From Pontederia crassipes (taxonomy: Eukaryota > Streptophyta > Magnoliopsida > Commelinales > Pontederiaceae): a DNA stretch of 64,000 bases. Position numbers and translations under genes: made by a program. Location of the stretch: NCBI GenBank assembly GCA_030549335.1, contig JAUKPH010000023.1:3553501-3617500 (forward strand), written 5' to 3'. How positions within the stretch are numbered: position 1 is the first letter of the stretch; every line of letters starts with the position of its first letter. The notes under the pieces are model-generated. The model searched no databases. It worked only from the letters and a program-made list of their open reading frames with translations, and was not told the origin of the DNA. Of the stretch, positions 45,631 through 58,074 are shown one piece after another.

Positions 45631-47500
45631 GGTTCTTAACAGTCCCCTATGTTTTATATGAGCCTAACCTATGATTGTTCAGGGAAAATATTCTTTTGAA
45701 ATATGCTTCCCATTTTCGTATGCTTGGTAAATGATACATGTATATTTTTCTTCTTTTTCCTGTTGTTAAAGAAATGATTCCGAAAGATATTTCATGTGGC
45801 TTTTAAATAACTTTACTTCCTTGATAAGTTTTTACGTAAATATGCTCAAATTATGCTAACACATGGACTGTACCTATTTTAAATATCCAAACTTGCCTGC
45901 TAGTTGTCAAAACATGAAGTTAAAACATGGACTGTACCTATTTTAAGTCTCTGCACATCATTTTCCCCCAAATTGGGTATGAACATTAGACTTCAATGAT
46001 GTCAATACCTCACCAACACATAAAGGAAACTAAAAGAGTTTTAAATACAATGTTGACCTTGTCAATGTAAATATCAATTTCATTAATAAAAATATGATGC
46101 CTACAAATCTGGTAGGTCTCCTCTTTTTAAGTAAAAAACAGAGTTTTCAATGTAGAGAAGGAACTCCTAGTATCGTAATTAAGTTGGTCATCAACATTTT
46201 CCTTGCAAACTTGATCAAACACAACCTTCTCTCTTTTAAAGAGCATTACCAAACCAAAGTGGTTGGCTCAGGTGGATAGCAGGTCCAAGTCCAAGTCACG
46301 GCAACTAGTACTCTTGGATTCATTTCTTAGAGTCCCCAATTTGGTTAGGTTTTATCTATCCTGCTTTCTCTTGAACAATGGATTGGCTCTACATAACGGG
46401 TTGTTGACCTTGTCTGAAAAAAGCAGCATTGGAAGCTTGCTCTATTTATTTCTGTAAATTCTTAAAATCACCTATGTCAGGAAGTTCCTTCTGCCTCATT
46501 CATGAGCTTGTCTAACTTTCGTTGTCTATGTTGCAGTGCACTGGAAGTCTGGAATATACACAGGCAAAACAATTTTCAAATGCAAAAGAATTGCATGCAT
46601 TGTGGTTTACTTATTTTAATGTTTAAGATCCATTGGTTTAATATATGTATCGGGTTACAATCATGCATTCTTTCTTTCGTCAGGAGTTAACTGACATAAC
46701 CATTTCTTGCAGCCTAAAACCATTTCTGGTAAAAAAGAATGAGTTAGCTTTCTTCCATGTTGCTACATTGCTACCTGATTTACTAGTGTTCAAGGCAAGC
46801 CAATTTAAATCTGCATGCTAAAGCTTGTCTCTATCTGGCCGCTAATGTGGGAGTCACAACTGCAAATGTTGTCTTTAGTTAAGTGAGTGGTCTTGACCAT
46901 TTTTCATGTTATCTTTTATGGCATCTAACCTCGGTGCTGAAATTTTGCGTTATGGTTTATTTTATTTTTTTCATTGTTTGTTTACTACATGTGAATTTGC
47001 TAACTCACTATTTCTTAGTCATTCGTCAGCATCTTTTCTAATTCATTAGTTTGACAAGTTTATTATGATTTCGTGCAGCTAAGCTGTTTTCAATATATCT
47101 ATAGGTTATAATGCTTCCACATTTCCCGGATAAAGTTGAATGAACCAGATGACACAAAAATGGGAGAGAATCATGCTATTACCCATCTTCATCTCCACGA
47201 ATGTTTCATGTGCTCCGTTGTTCATCTTACATTTTCTGGCATGTGCTCCGTTGTTCATATTACCCATCTTCATAGTGATATTTTGCTGGCATTTTCTGAA
47301 TCTCGGATGCATGATTCTCATTTACAATGTGCGGTAGAAGTATTTGTGCTCGTCAAGGGCAATACCATATCATCCGGTGGAAAACTGAATTTCTTTTCCT
47401 ATGGCACTTCAGTGCCAAGTATTGTGGTATCTCGCTTCTCACTTCCTATGTACACTTGCACAACCTGTAATTTAAAATGTTATTCATATAAATTCTTTGT
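45631..47500 (+). repeat. Array B module B1
   Basis: Counterpart of A1 with the LINE site empty (TTTACTACATGTG near 46982). About 80 bases around the TTCCGAAAGATATT anchor are deleted (45780-45800). Near 47215-47275 a short local duplication (GTGCTCCGTTGTTCAT twice) replaces the normal module sequence. Confidence 0.75.
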
Positions 47501-49675
47501 TTAGCCCCTGTGTTTTATATGAGCCTAACCTATGATTGTCCAGCGAAAATATTCTTTTGAAATATTCTCCCCATTTTCGTATGCTTAAATGATACATGTA
47601 TATTTTCTTATTTTTCCTATTGTTAAAGAAATGGTTCCGAAAGATATTCCACTAATAAACCCTCTAAGGATGATTGAGACATTTTGTGATAAAGTTGACC
47701 AATATTATCTCATAGTGGTTTTGTGTATGATGTTTTTGCCTCCTACATCAAGTGGATTTTAAATAACTTTACTTCCTTAAAAACCTTTTATGTAAATATG
47801 CTCAAATTATACTAAATATCCAAACCTGCCTGCTAGTTGTTAAAACATGGTCTTAACACATGGAGTGTATCTATTTTAAATCTCTGCACATAATTTTCCA
47901 CCAAACTGGGTATGAACATTAGACTTCAATGATGTCTATACCCCACCAACGCATAAAGGAAACTAAAAGAGTTTTAAATACAATGTTGATCTTGTCAATG
48001 TAAATATCAATTTCATTGATAAAAATGTGATGCCTACAAATCTGGTAGGTCTCCTCTTCTTAGGAAAAAAACAGAGTTTTTAATGTGGAGAAACATAGCT
48101 CAGTGAACTCCTTGTATCATAATTAAGTTGGTCATCAAACATTTTCCTTGCTAACTTGATATAACGCAACCTTCTGTCTTTTAAAGGGCATCACCAAACC
48201 AAATTGGTTGGCTCAGGTGGATAGCACGTCCAAGTCCATGTCACGGGAGCTAGTACTCTCGGATTCGTTTCTTAGAGTCCCCAATTTGGTTAGGTTTTAT
48301 CTATCCTGCCTTCTCTTGAACAATGGATTGACTCTACATAATGGGTTGTTGACCTTGTCCGAAAAAAAGAGCATTGGTAACTTGCACTATTTATTTCTGT
48401 AAATTCTTAATATCACCTATGTCAGGAAGTTCGTTCTGCCTCATTCATGAGCTTTTCTAACTTTTAATGTCTATGTTGCAGTGCACTGGAAGTCTAGAAT
48501 ATACACAGGCAAAACAATTTTCAAATGCAAAAAAACTTGATGCATTGTGGTTTATTTATTTTGATGTTTAAGATCCATTGGTTTAATATATGTATGGGGT
48601 TACTGTCATGCATTCTTTCTTTAGTCAGGAGTTAACTGACAAAACCATTTCTTGCACAAGGTTGCTGCCTAAAACCATTTCTGGTAAAAAAGAAAGAGTT
48701 AGCTTTCTTCCATGTTGCTACTTTGGTACCTGATTTACTAATGTTCAAGACAAGCCAATTTAAAACTGCATACTAAAGCTTGTCTCTATCTGTCTATTAA
48801 TGTGGGAATCAACTGCAAATGTTGTCTGTAGTTAAGTGAGTGGTCTTGGCCATCCGATCTCTAATCAAGTTTATCTATAACAGGAACCATCAGTACCATT
48901 TTCATGTTATCTTTTATGGCATCTAACCTCGGTGCTGAAATTATACTTTATGCTTTATTTTATTTTTTTTCACTGTTTGTTTACTACATGTAACTCCGCC
49001 TATGTTTTATAGCCGGTCCCAAGCCCGGATAAAGGAGGAGGGTTGTGTTAGGCCCCGACAGCCAGCGTAAAACCCTGTCGAATCGCATGGACATGGATCA
49101 ACGAATAGCGTCGTATGATCCATGTAGCCGACCCCACCTAGTGGGATAAGGCTTTGTTGTTGTTGTTGTTGTTGTGTACTACATGTGAATTTGCTAACTC
49201 ACTAGTTTTTAGTCATTCGCCAACATCTTTTCTAATTCATTAGTTTGACAAGTTTATTATGGTTTCGTGCAGCTAAGCTATTTTCAATACATCTATAGGT
49301 TATAATGCTACCACATTTCCCGCATAATGTTCAATCAATCGGATGCCACAAAAATAGGAGAGAATCATGCTATTAATCATCTTCTTCTCCAGAAATGTTT
49401 CAGGTGCTCCGTTGTTCATCTTACTTTTGGGAGGTAACTTCAACTCTGCGTAGTGATATATTTTGATGTTATTTTCTGCATCTCGGATGCATGATTCTCA
49501 TTTACAATGTGCGGTTGAAATATTTGTGCTCGTCAAGTGCAATACCGTATCATCCGGTGGAAATCTGAATTTCTTTTCCTATGGCACTTCAGTGCCAAGT
49601 ATTCTGTATCTCGCTTCTCACTTCCTGTGTACAATCATACAACCTGTAATTTAAAATGTTATTCATCTAAATTCG
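47501..49675 (+). repeat. Array B module B2 with short RTE insertion
   Basis: Counterpart of A2. About 1.98 kb once the insertion at 48992-49176 is subtracted. Anchors in order. Confidence 0.75.
48992..49176 (+). mobile_element. Short non-autonomous RTE derivative, copy 1
   Basis: About 185 bp: the 5' leader of the RTE LINE (to GGATCAACGAAT) joined directly to its last 70 bases (GCGTCGTATGATCC onward), ending in the hairpin and GTT tail. Target duplication TACTACATGT (48982-48991 and 49177-49186) is at the same nucleotide that the full-length LINE occupies in module A1. The internal junction is the same as in the copy at 61708. Confidence 0.92.
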
Positions 49676-50406
49676 TTGATTAGCCCCCGTGTTTTATATG
49701 AGCCTAACCTATGATTGTCCTGCGAAAATATTCTTTTGAATTATGCTCCCCATTTTCGTATGCTTAAATGATACATGCATATTTTCTTTTTTTTCCTATT
49801 GTTAAAGAAATGGTTCCGAAAGATATTCCACTAATAAACACTCTAAAGATGATTGAGAGATTTAGTGATAAAGTTGCTCAATATTATCTCACAGTGGTTT
49901 TGTGTATGATGTTTTTGCTTCCTACGTCAAGTGGCTTTTAAATAACTTTACCTCCTTAATATGTTTTTATGGAAATATGCTCAACTTATACTAGATATCC
50001 AAACCTGCCTACTAGTTGTTGAAACATGGTGTTAACACATGGAATGTATCTATTTTAAGTCTCTGCACATGATTTTGCACCAAATTGGGGGTATGGACAT
50101 CAGACTTCAATGATGTCTATACCCCATCAACGCATAAAGGAAACTAAAAGAGTTTTAAATACAATGTTGATTTTGTCAATGTAAATATCAATTTCATTAA
50201 TGAAAAATGTGATGCCTACAAGTGTGGTAGGTTTCCTCTTCTTAGTAAAAAAATAGAGTTTTTTTTTTTGAGGGGGGAAAGGATGAGCACCAAGTTAGGT
50301 TGTCATCTGTGTATATATATCACTGTGGAAGGGAAATGTACAAAATGTAGGCTCCCAAGAGGAGAGCAGCAAAAAAAGAGGAAAACATACATCACTATCC
50401 AAAGTC

Positions 50407-50769
50407 CTACTCCCGAAGAAGAAAAGAGTTATGGAGTACAATGCTATCCACCTGAGTCCTGTCCCCACAAAAAATAACCCGGTTATGCTGGAGCCAAATG
50501 GCTCGGGCACCGGCCAAAAAGGTCGCTAACGATGTCCTCCAATAATGTCTTCCGCTGCTACGAACTCTGAATGACTGCCAAAATGTGTCCGGTGACATGG
50601 GAAAGCCATTTGTCACCCCCAGTCGCGCCCAAACCTCCCGAGATACACTGCAAACAAAAAATAAGTGTGCGAGGTCCTCCTCTGCCTCGCAACATAGGAC
50701 ACAGTACGTGTCGGCAAGAGGTGTCCACCTCGTCCTGTACTGCCGAGTGAGAATCCTATGGTGCCGCAT
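50407..50769 (-). pseudogene. L1 ORF2 zinc-binding (zf-RVT) domain fragment
   Basis: MRHHRILTRQYRTRW, CVLCCEAEEDLAHLFFVC and REVW form the zf-RVT domain near the C-terminus of plant L1 ORF2 proteins. One CxxC cysteine pair and the downstream Cys are visible. Confidence 0.85.
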
Positions 50770-50778
50770 AAGTCAAGC

Positions 50779-51230
50779 TTAGTCCTGCTTCTTTAGTATG
50801 CAGATGACACATTATTCTTTATTGAGGGCACTGCTCAGAGGCCAGGCGGGTAGCCATCATGGTGGATCTTTTCGGGGCAGTCTCTGGCTTGCAGATCAAC
50901 CATGCCAAGTCGTCGTTCATCCCTTTTGTATGGTTCAGGAGGAGGCAGATGCGTGTGCGACTGAGCTTCGCACCCCGATTGGCACCTTGCCAATTACTTA
51001 TCTGGGGCTACCATTGTCTGACCATCATATCGGTTCTAGTGGATGGACACCTGTTATTGAGAGGATGGAGCACATGTTGCATGGTTGGAGTTCGAGACTG
51101 CTTTCTCGTGGTGGCCGACTCGTTCTGCTCCGCTCTGTTTTGTCTGCACTGCCGATTTATTTCATGTCCGTACTGCTTTCTCGTGGTGGACATCAGTGCA
51201 GAGCAGAGCAGATTTTTTTGGCAGGGGAGT
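50779..51230 (+). pseudogene. Inverted L1 reverse transcriptase fragment
   Basis: YADDTLFFIEGTAQ near 50800, then in another frame VDLFGAVSGLQINHAKSSF and later LPIYFMSVL, ending near an IFLAGE segment that corresponds to FFWQG in the 52584 element. Broken by frameshifts. Confidence 0.8.
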
Positions 51231-52281
51231 GCTCTATTTATTTCAGTAAATTCTTAAAATCACCTTCTGCCTCATTCTTGAGCTTGTCTAACTTCCGTTG
51301 TCTATATTGCAGTGCCTGGAAGTCTGGAATATACACAGGCAAAACAATTTTCAAATGCAAAAGAACTTGATGCTTTGTGGTTTTTTTATTTTAATGTTTA
51401 AGATCCATTGGTTTAATCTATGTATTGGGTTACTATCATGCATTCTTTCTTTTGTCAGGAGTTAACTGACAAAACCATTTCTTGCACAAGGTTGCTGCCT
51501 AAAACCATTTCTGGTAAAAAAACAAAGAGTTAGCTTTCTTCCATGTTGCTACATTGCTACCTGATTTACTAATGTTCAAGACAACTCAATTTAAATGTGC
51601 ATGCTAAAACTTGTATCTATCTGGCCACTAATGTGGGAGTCACAACTTCAAATGTTGTCTGTAGTTAAGTGAGTGGTCTTCACCATCCGATCTCTAATCA
51701 AGTTTTTATATAACAGGATCCATCAGTACCATTTTCATATTATCTTTTATGGCATCTAACTTCAGTGCTGGAATTTTACTTTATGGTTTATTTTATTTTT
51801 TTCATTGTTTGTTTACATTTGAATTTGTTAACTCAGTATTTTTTAGTCATTCGTCAGCATCTTTTTTAATTCATTAGTTTGACAAGTTTATTATGGTTTC
51901 GTGCAGCTAAGCTGTTTTCAATACATCTATAGGTTATAATGCTACCACATTTCCTGCATAATGTTCAATCAACCAGATGTCACAAAAATGGGAGAGAATC
52001 GTGCTATTACTCATCTTCATCTACAGAAATGTTTCAGGTGCTCCGTTATTCATCTTACTCTAAGGAGGTAAATTTATATCTACGTAGTGATATATTTTGC
52101 TGGCATTTTCTGAATTTCGGAAGCATGATTCTCATTTACAATATGCGGTAGAAATATCTGTGCTCGTCAAGGGCAATACCATATTATCCGCTGGAAACCT
52201 GAATTTCTTTTCCTATGGCACTTCAATGCCAACTATTCTGGTATCTTAATTTCAAATGTTATTCATCTAAATTCTTTTATT

Positions 52282-52583
52282 AGCCCGTGTTTTATATGAG
52301 CCTAACCTATGATTGTCCAGCTAAAATATTCTTTTGAAGTATGCTCCTCATTTTCGTATTCTTAAATGATACATGTATATTTTCTTATTTTTTCTATTGT
52401 TAAAGAAATGGTTCCGAAAGATATTCCACTAATAAACCCTCTAAAGATGATTGAGACATTTAGTGATAAAGTTGCCCAATATTAACTCACTGTTGTTTTG
52501 TGTACGATGTTTTTGCTTCCTACGTCGAGTGGCGTTTAAATAACTTTACCTCCTTAATAAGTTTTTATGTAAATATGCTCAAA
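52282..52583 (+). repeat. Array B module B4, left part
   Basis: Module sequence from GTTTTATATGAGCC (52290) to TATGCTCAAA (52583), then the L1 tail. The right part resumes at 57529. Confidence 0.7.
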
Positions 52584-52647
52584 TTTTTTTTTTTGAGGAG
52601 AGAAAGGATGAACACCAAGTTAGGGTGTCATCCGTGAATATATATAA

Positions 52648-53187
52648 CTATGATGTGGAAATGTACAAGTGTAAGCCCTCAAGACGAGGGCACCAAAAAA
52701 GGTCAAAAGTACAACCACTATCCAAAACCCCACTCACGACGAAGGAAAGCGACGTGGTGTACAATACCATCGACCTAACATCTCTCCCCACCAAAAATAA
52801 TCGGTTGCGCTGGAGCCAAATAGCCCATGCACCGGCAAGAAAGGTAGCTAGCAAGACTCTCCGGCGCATACTCCGTCCGCCATGGAGTTTGAGGAACTGC
52901 CAAAAAGCCTCTGATGAGTGGAAAGGGTCTCCAACCAAGGCCAGTCGTGACCAGACCTCGCGTGACACAGTGCAGCCAAAAAATAAGTGTGAGATGTCCT
53001 CCTCCGCCTCTCCACATAGTACACAGGATGTGTCATCATTGGGTGCCCATCTCGCCCTGTACTGTCTGGTGAGGATCCTGTTGTGCCGCATAAGCCAAGC
53101 AAATATCTTGACTTTAAGCGGCACCTGGGTGCGCCATATAAGAATAAAATCTGCTCGGAGGACGTCTGAGATCGAGGTGGCTGGCAA
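52648..53187 (-). pseudogene. L1 ORF2 C-terminal zf-RVT region
   Basis: Begins near the SDVL and WRTQVPLKVKIFAWLM segment, then CVLCGEAEEDISHLFFGC and REVWSRL, then a tail with AIWLQRNRLF. This is the standard C-terminal region of plant L1 ORF2 and stays open over about 180 residues. Confidence 0.85.
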
Positions 53188-53189
53188 AA

Positions 53190-55252
53190 AGCGGAGATAG
53201 ATGCTGCGAGCAGTGAAAGACTCAGATGACCATACCCATCCGTCTGCTTGGTGTGGATCTGCCGAATGGGAGCAAGCTGCTGGTGGAGGGTCATGAGCTC
53301 CGATATGCGCCTCTCGGAAAGAGCTGATCTAAAAGATGGAGTCCAGGAACCGGTGCCAGCACCACCGGCTTCCGACCATGCCGCTGCAACTGATGAGTCC
53401 GAGTGGGCCGCGAGGGCTAATAGGCTGGGGAAAGATGCCGCCAAAGGTCCCCCTGGCAGCCAATCATGATGCCAAAAGGAGAAAACCTCACCAGAGCCTA
53501 AAGAGGGGACCATGAGCGGACGGATCAATGGAAGGAGAGTAGCAACCCCGCGCCAAAAGGCGGATGCCCCCCGGGGGAGAATAGCGCGAGAATCTCAGGA
53601 GAGGTCCTGACCATAACATGTAAAGAAAACTGCCCGCCATAAGCTGTCATGGGGTCCCATGATCCTCCCAACCCACCGAGCCAGGAGGGCCCAGTTGGTG
53701 AACCGGAGGTCGCGGACACTGAGGCCACCCCAAGAGGTGGGGCGGCAAATAGTCTGCCAAGATACAAGGTGAATGGAGCGCTGATCTGGGGTGCTCCCTT
53801 GCCAAAAAAACTTGCTTCGAAAGGAGTCAATCCGCCTCTGAATCTGTCCAGGCATCCGAAGAACAGACATGTAATATATCGGTAATGCAGATAGCACCGA
53901 ACGAAGAAGAACCAATCGGCCTCCACATGAAAGTAGTCTCGAACTCCAGCCCTGCAACTTGTGCTCTCCACAAGAGGTGTCCACCCTCGAGAACCAATGT
54001 GTCAGTCCGAGAGGGGAAGTCCCAAATAGGTGATCGATAAAGAGCCAATCAGGGTGTGGAGCTCAGCAGCGCATGCATCCGCATCCTCGGGAACCATGCC
54101 GAAGGGAATGAATGATGACCTGGCATGGTTGATATGCAGACCAGATGCAGCCCCGAATAAGTCCAGCATGATAGCCAATCGCCGGGCCTCCTGGCTAGTG
54201 CCCTCAATGAAAAATAAAGTGTCGTCTGCATACTGGAGTAGTGGAACTAAACTGTCTGAGAAACTTTTGAAGAGACCCGCCCCACACGCGGCCTGTGTGC
54301 ATCTCGCAAGGGCATCAACTGCAAGTACAAAAAGCATCGGGGCAAGTGGACAGGAACCCCTCTCCACGGCTAGACCCAATCGTCTACTGCCCTCCCATTG
54401 ACCAAAACTGAGAATGAAGACGTAGTGATACAACGCTTCTTCCAAGCAATCCAGACCGCTGGAAAGCCTCTGACCTGTAAAGAATGCCATAAGAAAGACT
54501 GAAATCGTGTTGTAGGATTTAGAAAAGTCGACCTTCCATAAGAAGGCCGGACATGCAGTCCTCCTCCAGTGCGCAGTAATCTCCATGGCCATGCCATAAT
54601 TGTCAGTGATGGATCGGTCATGAATGAAAGTTGACTGACATGGATGTATGAGATCTGGAAGAACCTCCCGAAGTCAATTAGCCAATACCCGCGCCACCAG
54701 AAGGTAGATGGCATTGGATAAGGCAATCGGCCTGTAATCCTCCACGTGCTCTACCGGTGTGCGCTTCGGAAGCATGAATAGCAGGAACCGGTTGAGGCGC
54801 TCAAAGTCCCGGTTTCCGCCGATGAACTCTTGAATGACCGCCATGACATCCTCTCGCACTATAGACCAAAACTCCCTGCAAAAAAAATATCGGAAAACCG
54901 TCAGGGCCTGGGGAGGCATACCATTGAGGTCTCAAAGAGCCTGGGAGACCTCGTCCTCCGAAAGTTCCTGCAAAAGGATAGAAATATGATCATCAGTGAG
55001 GTTGGGGATACCCTCCGGCGACCACCTCCAATGGGTAGGGGGCTGTCGCCTAGAGGTCTCCCTGTAGTATGTGGTGATGGCGTCTCCAATGTGCTGTTGG
55101 CCGGAGATCTCATGGCCTTGGACCATCAGCCGGTCAATCCGGTTCTGCTGATGGCGAGAACTCGCGTACAGGTGGAAGGAGCGTGTGTTGGCATCGCCCT
55201 CACGGAACCACGTTTGTCGAGAGCGCTGCCTCCACTCGATCTCCACCTTCAA
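53190..55252 (-). pseudogene. L1 ORF2 reverse transcriptase, broken
   Basis: Runs right to left. WFREGDANTRSFHLYASSR near 55200; EDYRPIALSNAIY near 54740; FLWKVDFSKSYNTIS near 54540; catalytic YADDTLFFIEG near 54215; then LSALPIYYMSVLRMPG, FFWQGS and WGGLSVRDL toward 53700; and a SFWHHDWLPGG segment near 53460. At least four frame changes. Expected role: target-primed reverse transcription. Confidence 0.85.
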
Positions 55253-55635
55253 ATCCTCCGAGCAGATGGATGCCTGGGCCCGCGTAGATGGCGGGAGTCC
55301 TCCACTCGGTCCAGTCTGGATATGGCCGCTAGAGCCTCAGTCCTCTGCCTCTGTCGGTCCTCCCGCATCTGTCTCCAGTGGCCCCGGAGGAAGGTCCGAA
55401 GACCGGCCAGGCGGGCGGCCAGGGTCCTAGCCGCGGAGTCGGAGGGCAAAGTGCGCTGCCACTGGTTTACCACAAGCTGTCGAAAACCATCCTCCAGAAG
55501 CCATGATCGCTCGAAACGGAACCGTGACCTCTGAGTCAGGTCGTCCCCGGATCGCCACAGAAGAGGGGTGTGGTCCAAGAAGGGTCTGTCCAGGGCCCGA
55601 ACATCGGCAAGCTGGTGGGCCTCTGCCAGCTCCAC
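55249..55635 (-). pseudogene. L1 ORF2 linker between endonuclease and RT
   Basis: Contains LDRPFLDHTPLLW and FRFERSWLLEDGF, typical of the segment after the endonuclease in plant L1 ORF2. Confidence 0.75.
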
Positions 55636-55689
55636 TGAACTAAAAAATTTGTCAATCCTCGACCGTGTGGATGGAGCCGCCGTACTCCT

Positions 55690-56298
55690 CTAAGTGAATC
55701 TACAATTCGTCGCTGGAAAATCTAGCAACGACTGAGAATCCAGAAAATCCCTGAACTCCTGGGCTCCAGAGTCTCTCCCGAGGCGGTCAATGGGGCTATC
55801 CTCAATGTCCAAGGTGACATTGAAATCGCCCCCAAGAAGCCAGTGAGTCTCCGGATGATGTGATCCGACTGTCTGGAGCTCCTCCCAAAGTGTGGCGCGT
55901 AGAGATGCAGAGCATGGGTCATAGATACATGAGAGCAGGTACATGCTGCCATCAGCACGTAACCGGAGATATGCTGAAAGAGAGAACCTGTCGACCCATG
56001 AGTCTAGAATGTCAAACATGTCACCTTTCCATTCAATTATGCAGCCACCGGAATGGCCCACGGACCCCAAAGATATGTGTTCCGTGAGATGGGTGCCCCC
56101 AATCTGATTCCACGTCGAGGGATTGCACTCCTGAAGTTTGGTCTCCCGTAGTAAGACCACATCAACCTCCCACGTCCGAAGATATCTGCCAAGGGTGCGG
56201 TGCCTGCCCGCATCTCCGAGCCCTCGCACATTCCAGGATAGCACCTTCAAAAGGATACTCTCTCTCCCTCCCCGGTGGCCGGATGTGAGGCTCCGCAT
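55690..56298 (-). pseudogene. L1 ORF2 APE-type endonuclease
   Basis: KVLSWNVRGLGDAGR, LLRETKLQ, GGCIIEWKG and LLGGDFNVTLD are the catalytic-core motifs of L1 endonucleases. The frame breaks after CRFT, and the remaining SDH-containing end is lost or shifted. Confidence 0.85.
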
Positions 56299-56458
56299 TT
56301 CCGCTTCTTGAGGTGCCCCCGTGACACTGTCAACATCCGGTGAAGCGGTCGGCGCACTGAACAGCGCACAACTGAGTCCAGGCGTAGCCTGGTTCGGCGG
56401 CGCGAGTCTCGGAAACCAGCCCTGGCAGCCACCTCAAGGATCTCTTCTAATCTTCCAC

Positions 56459-57482
56459 CTAGCGGCCCTGGCTCACTAGCCGCATGCTTCGGCGGCGCAC
56501 CATGCATAGGTTCTTCGTGGGGTGAAGTTGTCGAGAGCTGCGGCTGGTCAGGACAGACCGGCGTTTCCAAGGTGGATGGGCTGCTTGCGTCTGCTGGGGG
56601 GGTGTGGCGGCCACAGCGGCAGGGCGGCGCTGGTAGTAATGCGTGAAGCCTGCCGCAGTGGAGGTTAGAGGAAGGGCGGTGGGGGGAGGAGCTGTTTGTG
56701 GTGGCGGTGGTGTGGTTCGGTGTCGGCGATCGGTGCTGCTGGGGAACGAGGCGGGCGTCAGCATCAGGGGATCCAGTGGGGGATGTGGGAGCAGCGGAGG
56801 TCGTAGAGGTATGAAGTCCAGGGCTGCCGAAGAGGCTGGGGTGTGGAGAGGGTGCAGCGGTGGAGTAGGTGTTACCGGCCGCCGTAGAATCACCGGCGGG
56901 AGGTCACCCGGCTGGAGGGACGGGGTTGTGCCAGTGGGAGGAAGATGGGGAGGTTGAGGATGGGTTGAGTTTGGTCTGGGTGCGGAGCCGGCTGGACCCG
57001 GACCGGGTTCTGCGGGCTGATGTCGTGGCGGTGGGGTTCTGACCCGGGTGTGATGGTTTGGTGAGACTTGGGTTTGGAAGGGGTTGGTCCGAGTTGTGAG
57101 GTGGCTTAGGTGGCGGGTTTTGAATTAAAGTGGTGTGGTCTGGTGCTGTAGCAGGCTGGTGCGTCAGGAAGTTGTGAGCTGGCACTGTAGCAGTCTGATG
57201 TACGTATCGCACATGGTCAGTAGTACGGTGGAATGTGGCTACCCTGGTCGCCGTCTGAGGTGATGAAGAAGAGAGTCCGCCGGCGACGACACCCGCCCAT
57301 GTGGCAGGCATCTTGGAATAGTGCAGCCGGAGGAGGATGCTATTGGCGCCATCGCGGAGGACGAGCGAGGGAGGGATCGTTGCTTCCGGCCGCTGTTCGA
57401 TCTCAACAGTTATATAGGAAACGTTCGGCGCTCCTAGAGCCGGAAGGGACAGGGAGATGGGACTGCCGAAGACGCGCGCCAC
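56459..57482 (-). pseudogene. L1 ORF1-like proline-rich protein, broken
   Basis: 57482-56904 begins MARVFGSPISLSLPALGAPN and turns into Pro/Thr/Ser-rich sequence. 56893-56459 continues Pro-rich in another frame. Position upstream of the endonuclease fits ORF1. No zinc knuckle seen. Confidence 0.55.
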
Positions 57483-57528
57483 TGTCGAGGCAACTTCCGG
57501 ACGGAGGAGATGGAGCGGAATCCCCGAG

Positions 57529-58074
57529 TTTAGTAAAAAATCGAGTTTTTAATTTAGAGAAATGTAGTCCAGTGAACTCCTTATATTGTAATTAAGTTGG
57601 TCATCAAACATTTTCCTTGCAAACTTGATAAAACGCAACCTTCTCTCTTTTAAAGATCATTACCAAACCAAATTGGTTGGCTCAGGTGGATAGCACGTCC
57701 AAGTCCATGTCACGGGAGCTAGTACTCTCAGATTCGTTTCTTAGAGTCCCCAATTTGGTTAGGTTTTATCTATCCTGCCTTCTCTTGAACAATGGATTGA
57801 CTCTACATAATGGGTTGTTGACCTTGTCCGAAAAAAAGAGCATTGGTAACTCGCACTATTTATTTCTGTTAATTCTTAATATCACCTATGTCAGGAAGTT
57901 CGTTCTGCCTCATTCATGAGCTTGTCTAACTTTTAATGTCTATGTTGCAGTGCACTGGAAGTCTAGAATATACATAGGCAAAACAATTTTCAAATGCAAA
58001 AGAACTTGATGCATTGTGGTTTATTTATTTTGGGGTTTAAGATCCATTGGTTTAATATATGTATGGGGGTTACT
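57529..58074 (+). repeat. Array B module B4, right part
   Basis: Resumes at TTAGTAAAAAAT and carries GGTGGATAGCACG (57687) and TGCACTGGAAG (57949). It stops near 58074 and jumps back to an earlier module position. Its exon-like segment is nearly identical to that of B2. Confidence 0.7.

Larger units (their letters stand above)
50259..51230 (-). mobile_element. L1-clade LINE fragment with 5' inversion (twin-priming structure)
   Basis: The T-run at 50259-50269 is a reversed poly(A) tail, so the element is on the minus strand. 50270-50778 holds its 3' part on the minus strand, and 50779-51230 holds an upstream RT segment on the plus strand. Opposite orientation of the 5' part, with loss of sequence between, is the known product of twin priming. 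Same family as the element at 52584. No target duplication is clear, and module sequence was lost. Confidence 0.8.
49676..52281 (+). repeat. Array B module B3 with L1 insertion and internal loss
   Basis: Anchors run in order from TATATGAGCCTAACC (49697) to GGTAGGTTTCCTC (50226), then an L1 fragment (50259-51230). The module resumes at CTCTATTTATTTCAG (51232) and continues to 52281. The stretch that normally contains GTGGATAGCACG is missing. The LINE target site near 51810 is empty and diverged. Confidence 0.7.
52584..57528 (-). mobile_element. Nearly full-length L1-clade LINE, degenerate
   Basis: About 4.9 kb. The T-run at 52584-52594 is the reversed poly(A) tail. Minus-strand order is proline-rich ORF1-like protein (57482), APE endonuclease (56298), RT, then zf-RVT (to 52648). 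Many frameshifts and stops. No target duplication is visible, and about 290 bp of the module between its flanks is missing. Much richer in G+C than its surroundings. Confidence 0.9.

Noticed and set aside
48992-49176. Calling the short RTE form a known SINE family such as Au or TS.
   Set aside because: The TTG-type tail is shared with TS-type elements, but the head matches the LINE leader and clear tRNA boxes are lacking; family identity cannot be settled without a library.
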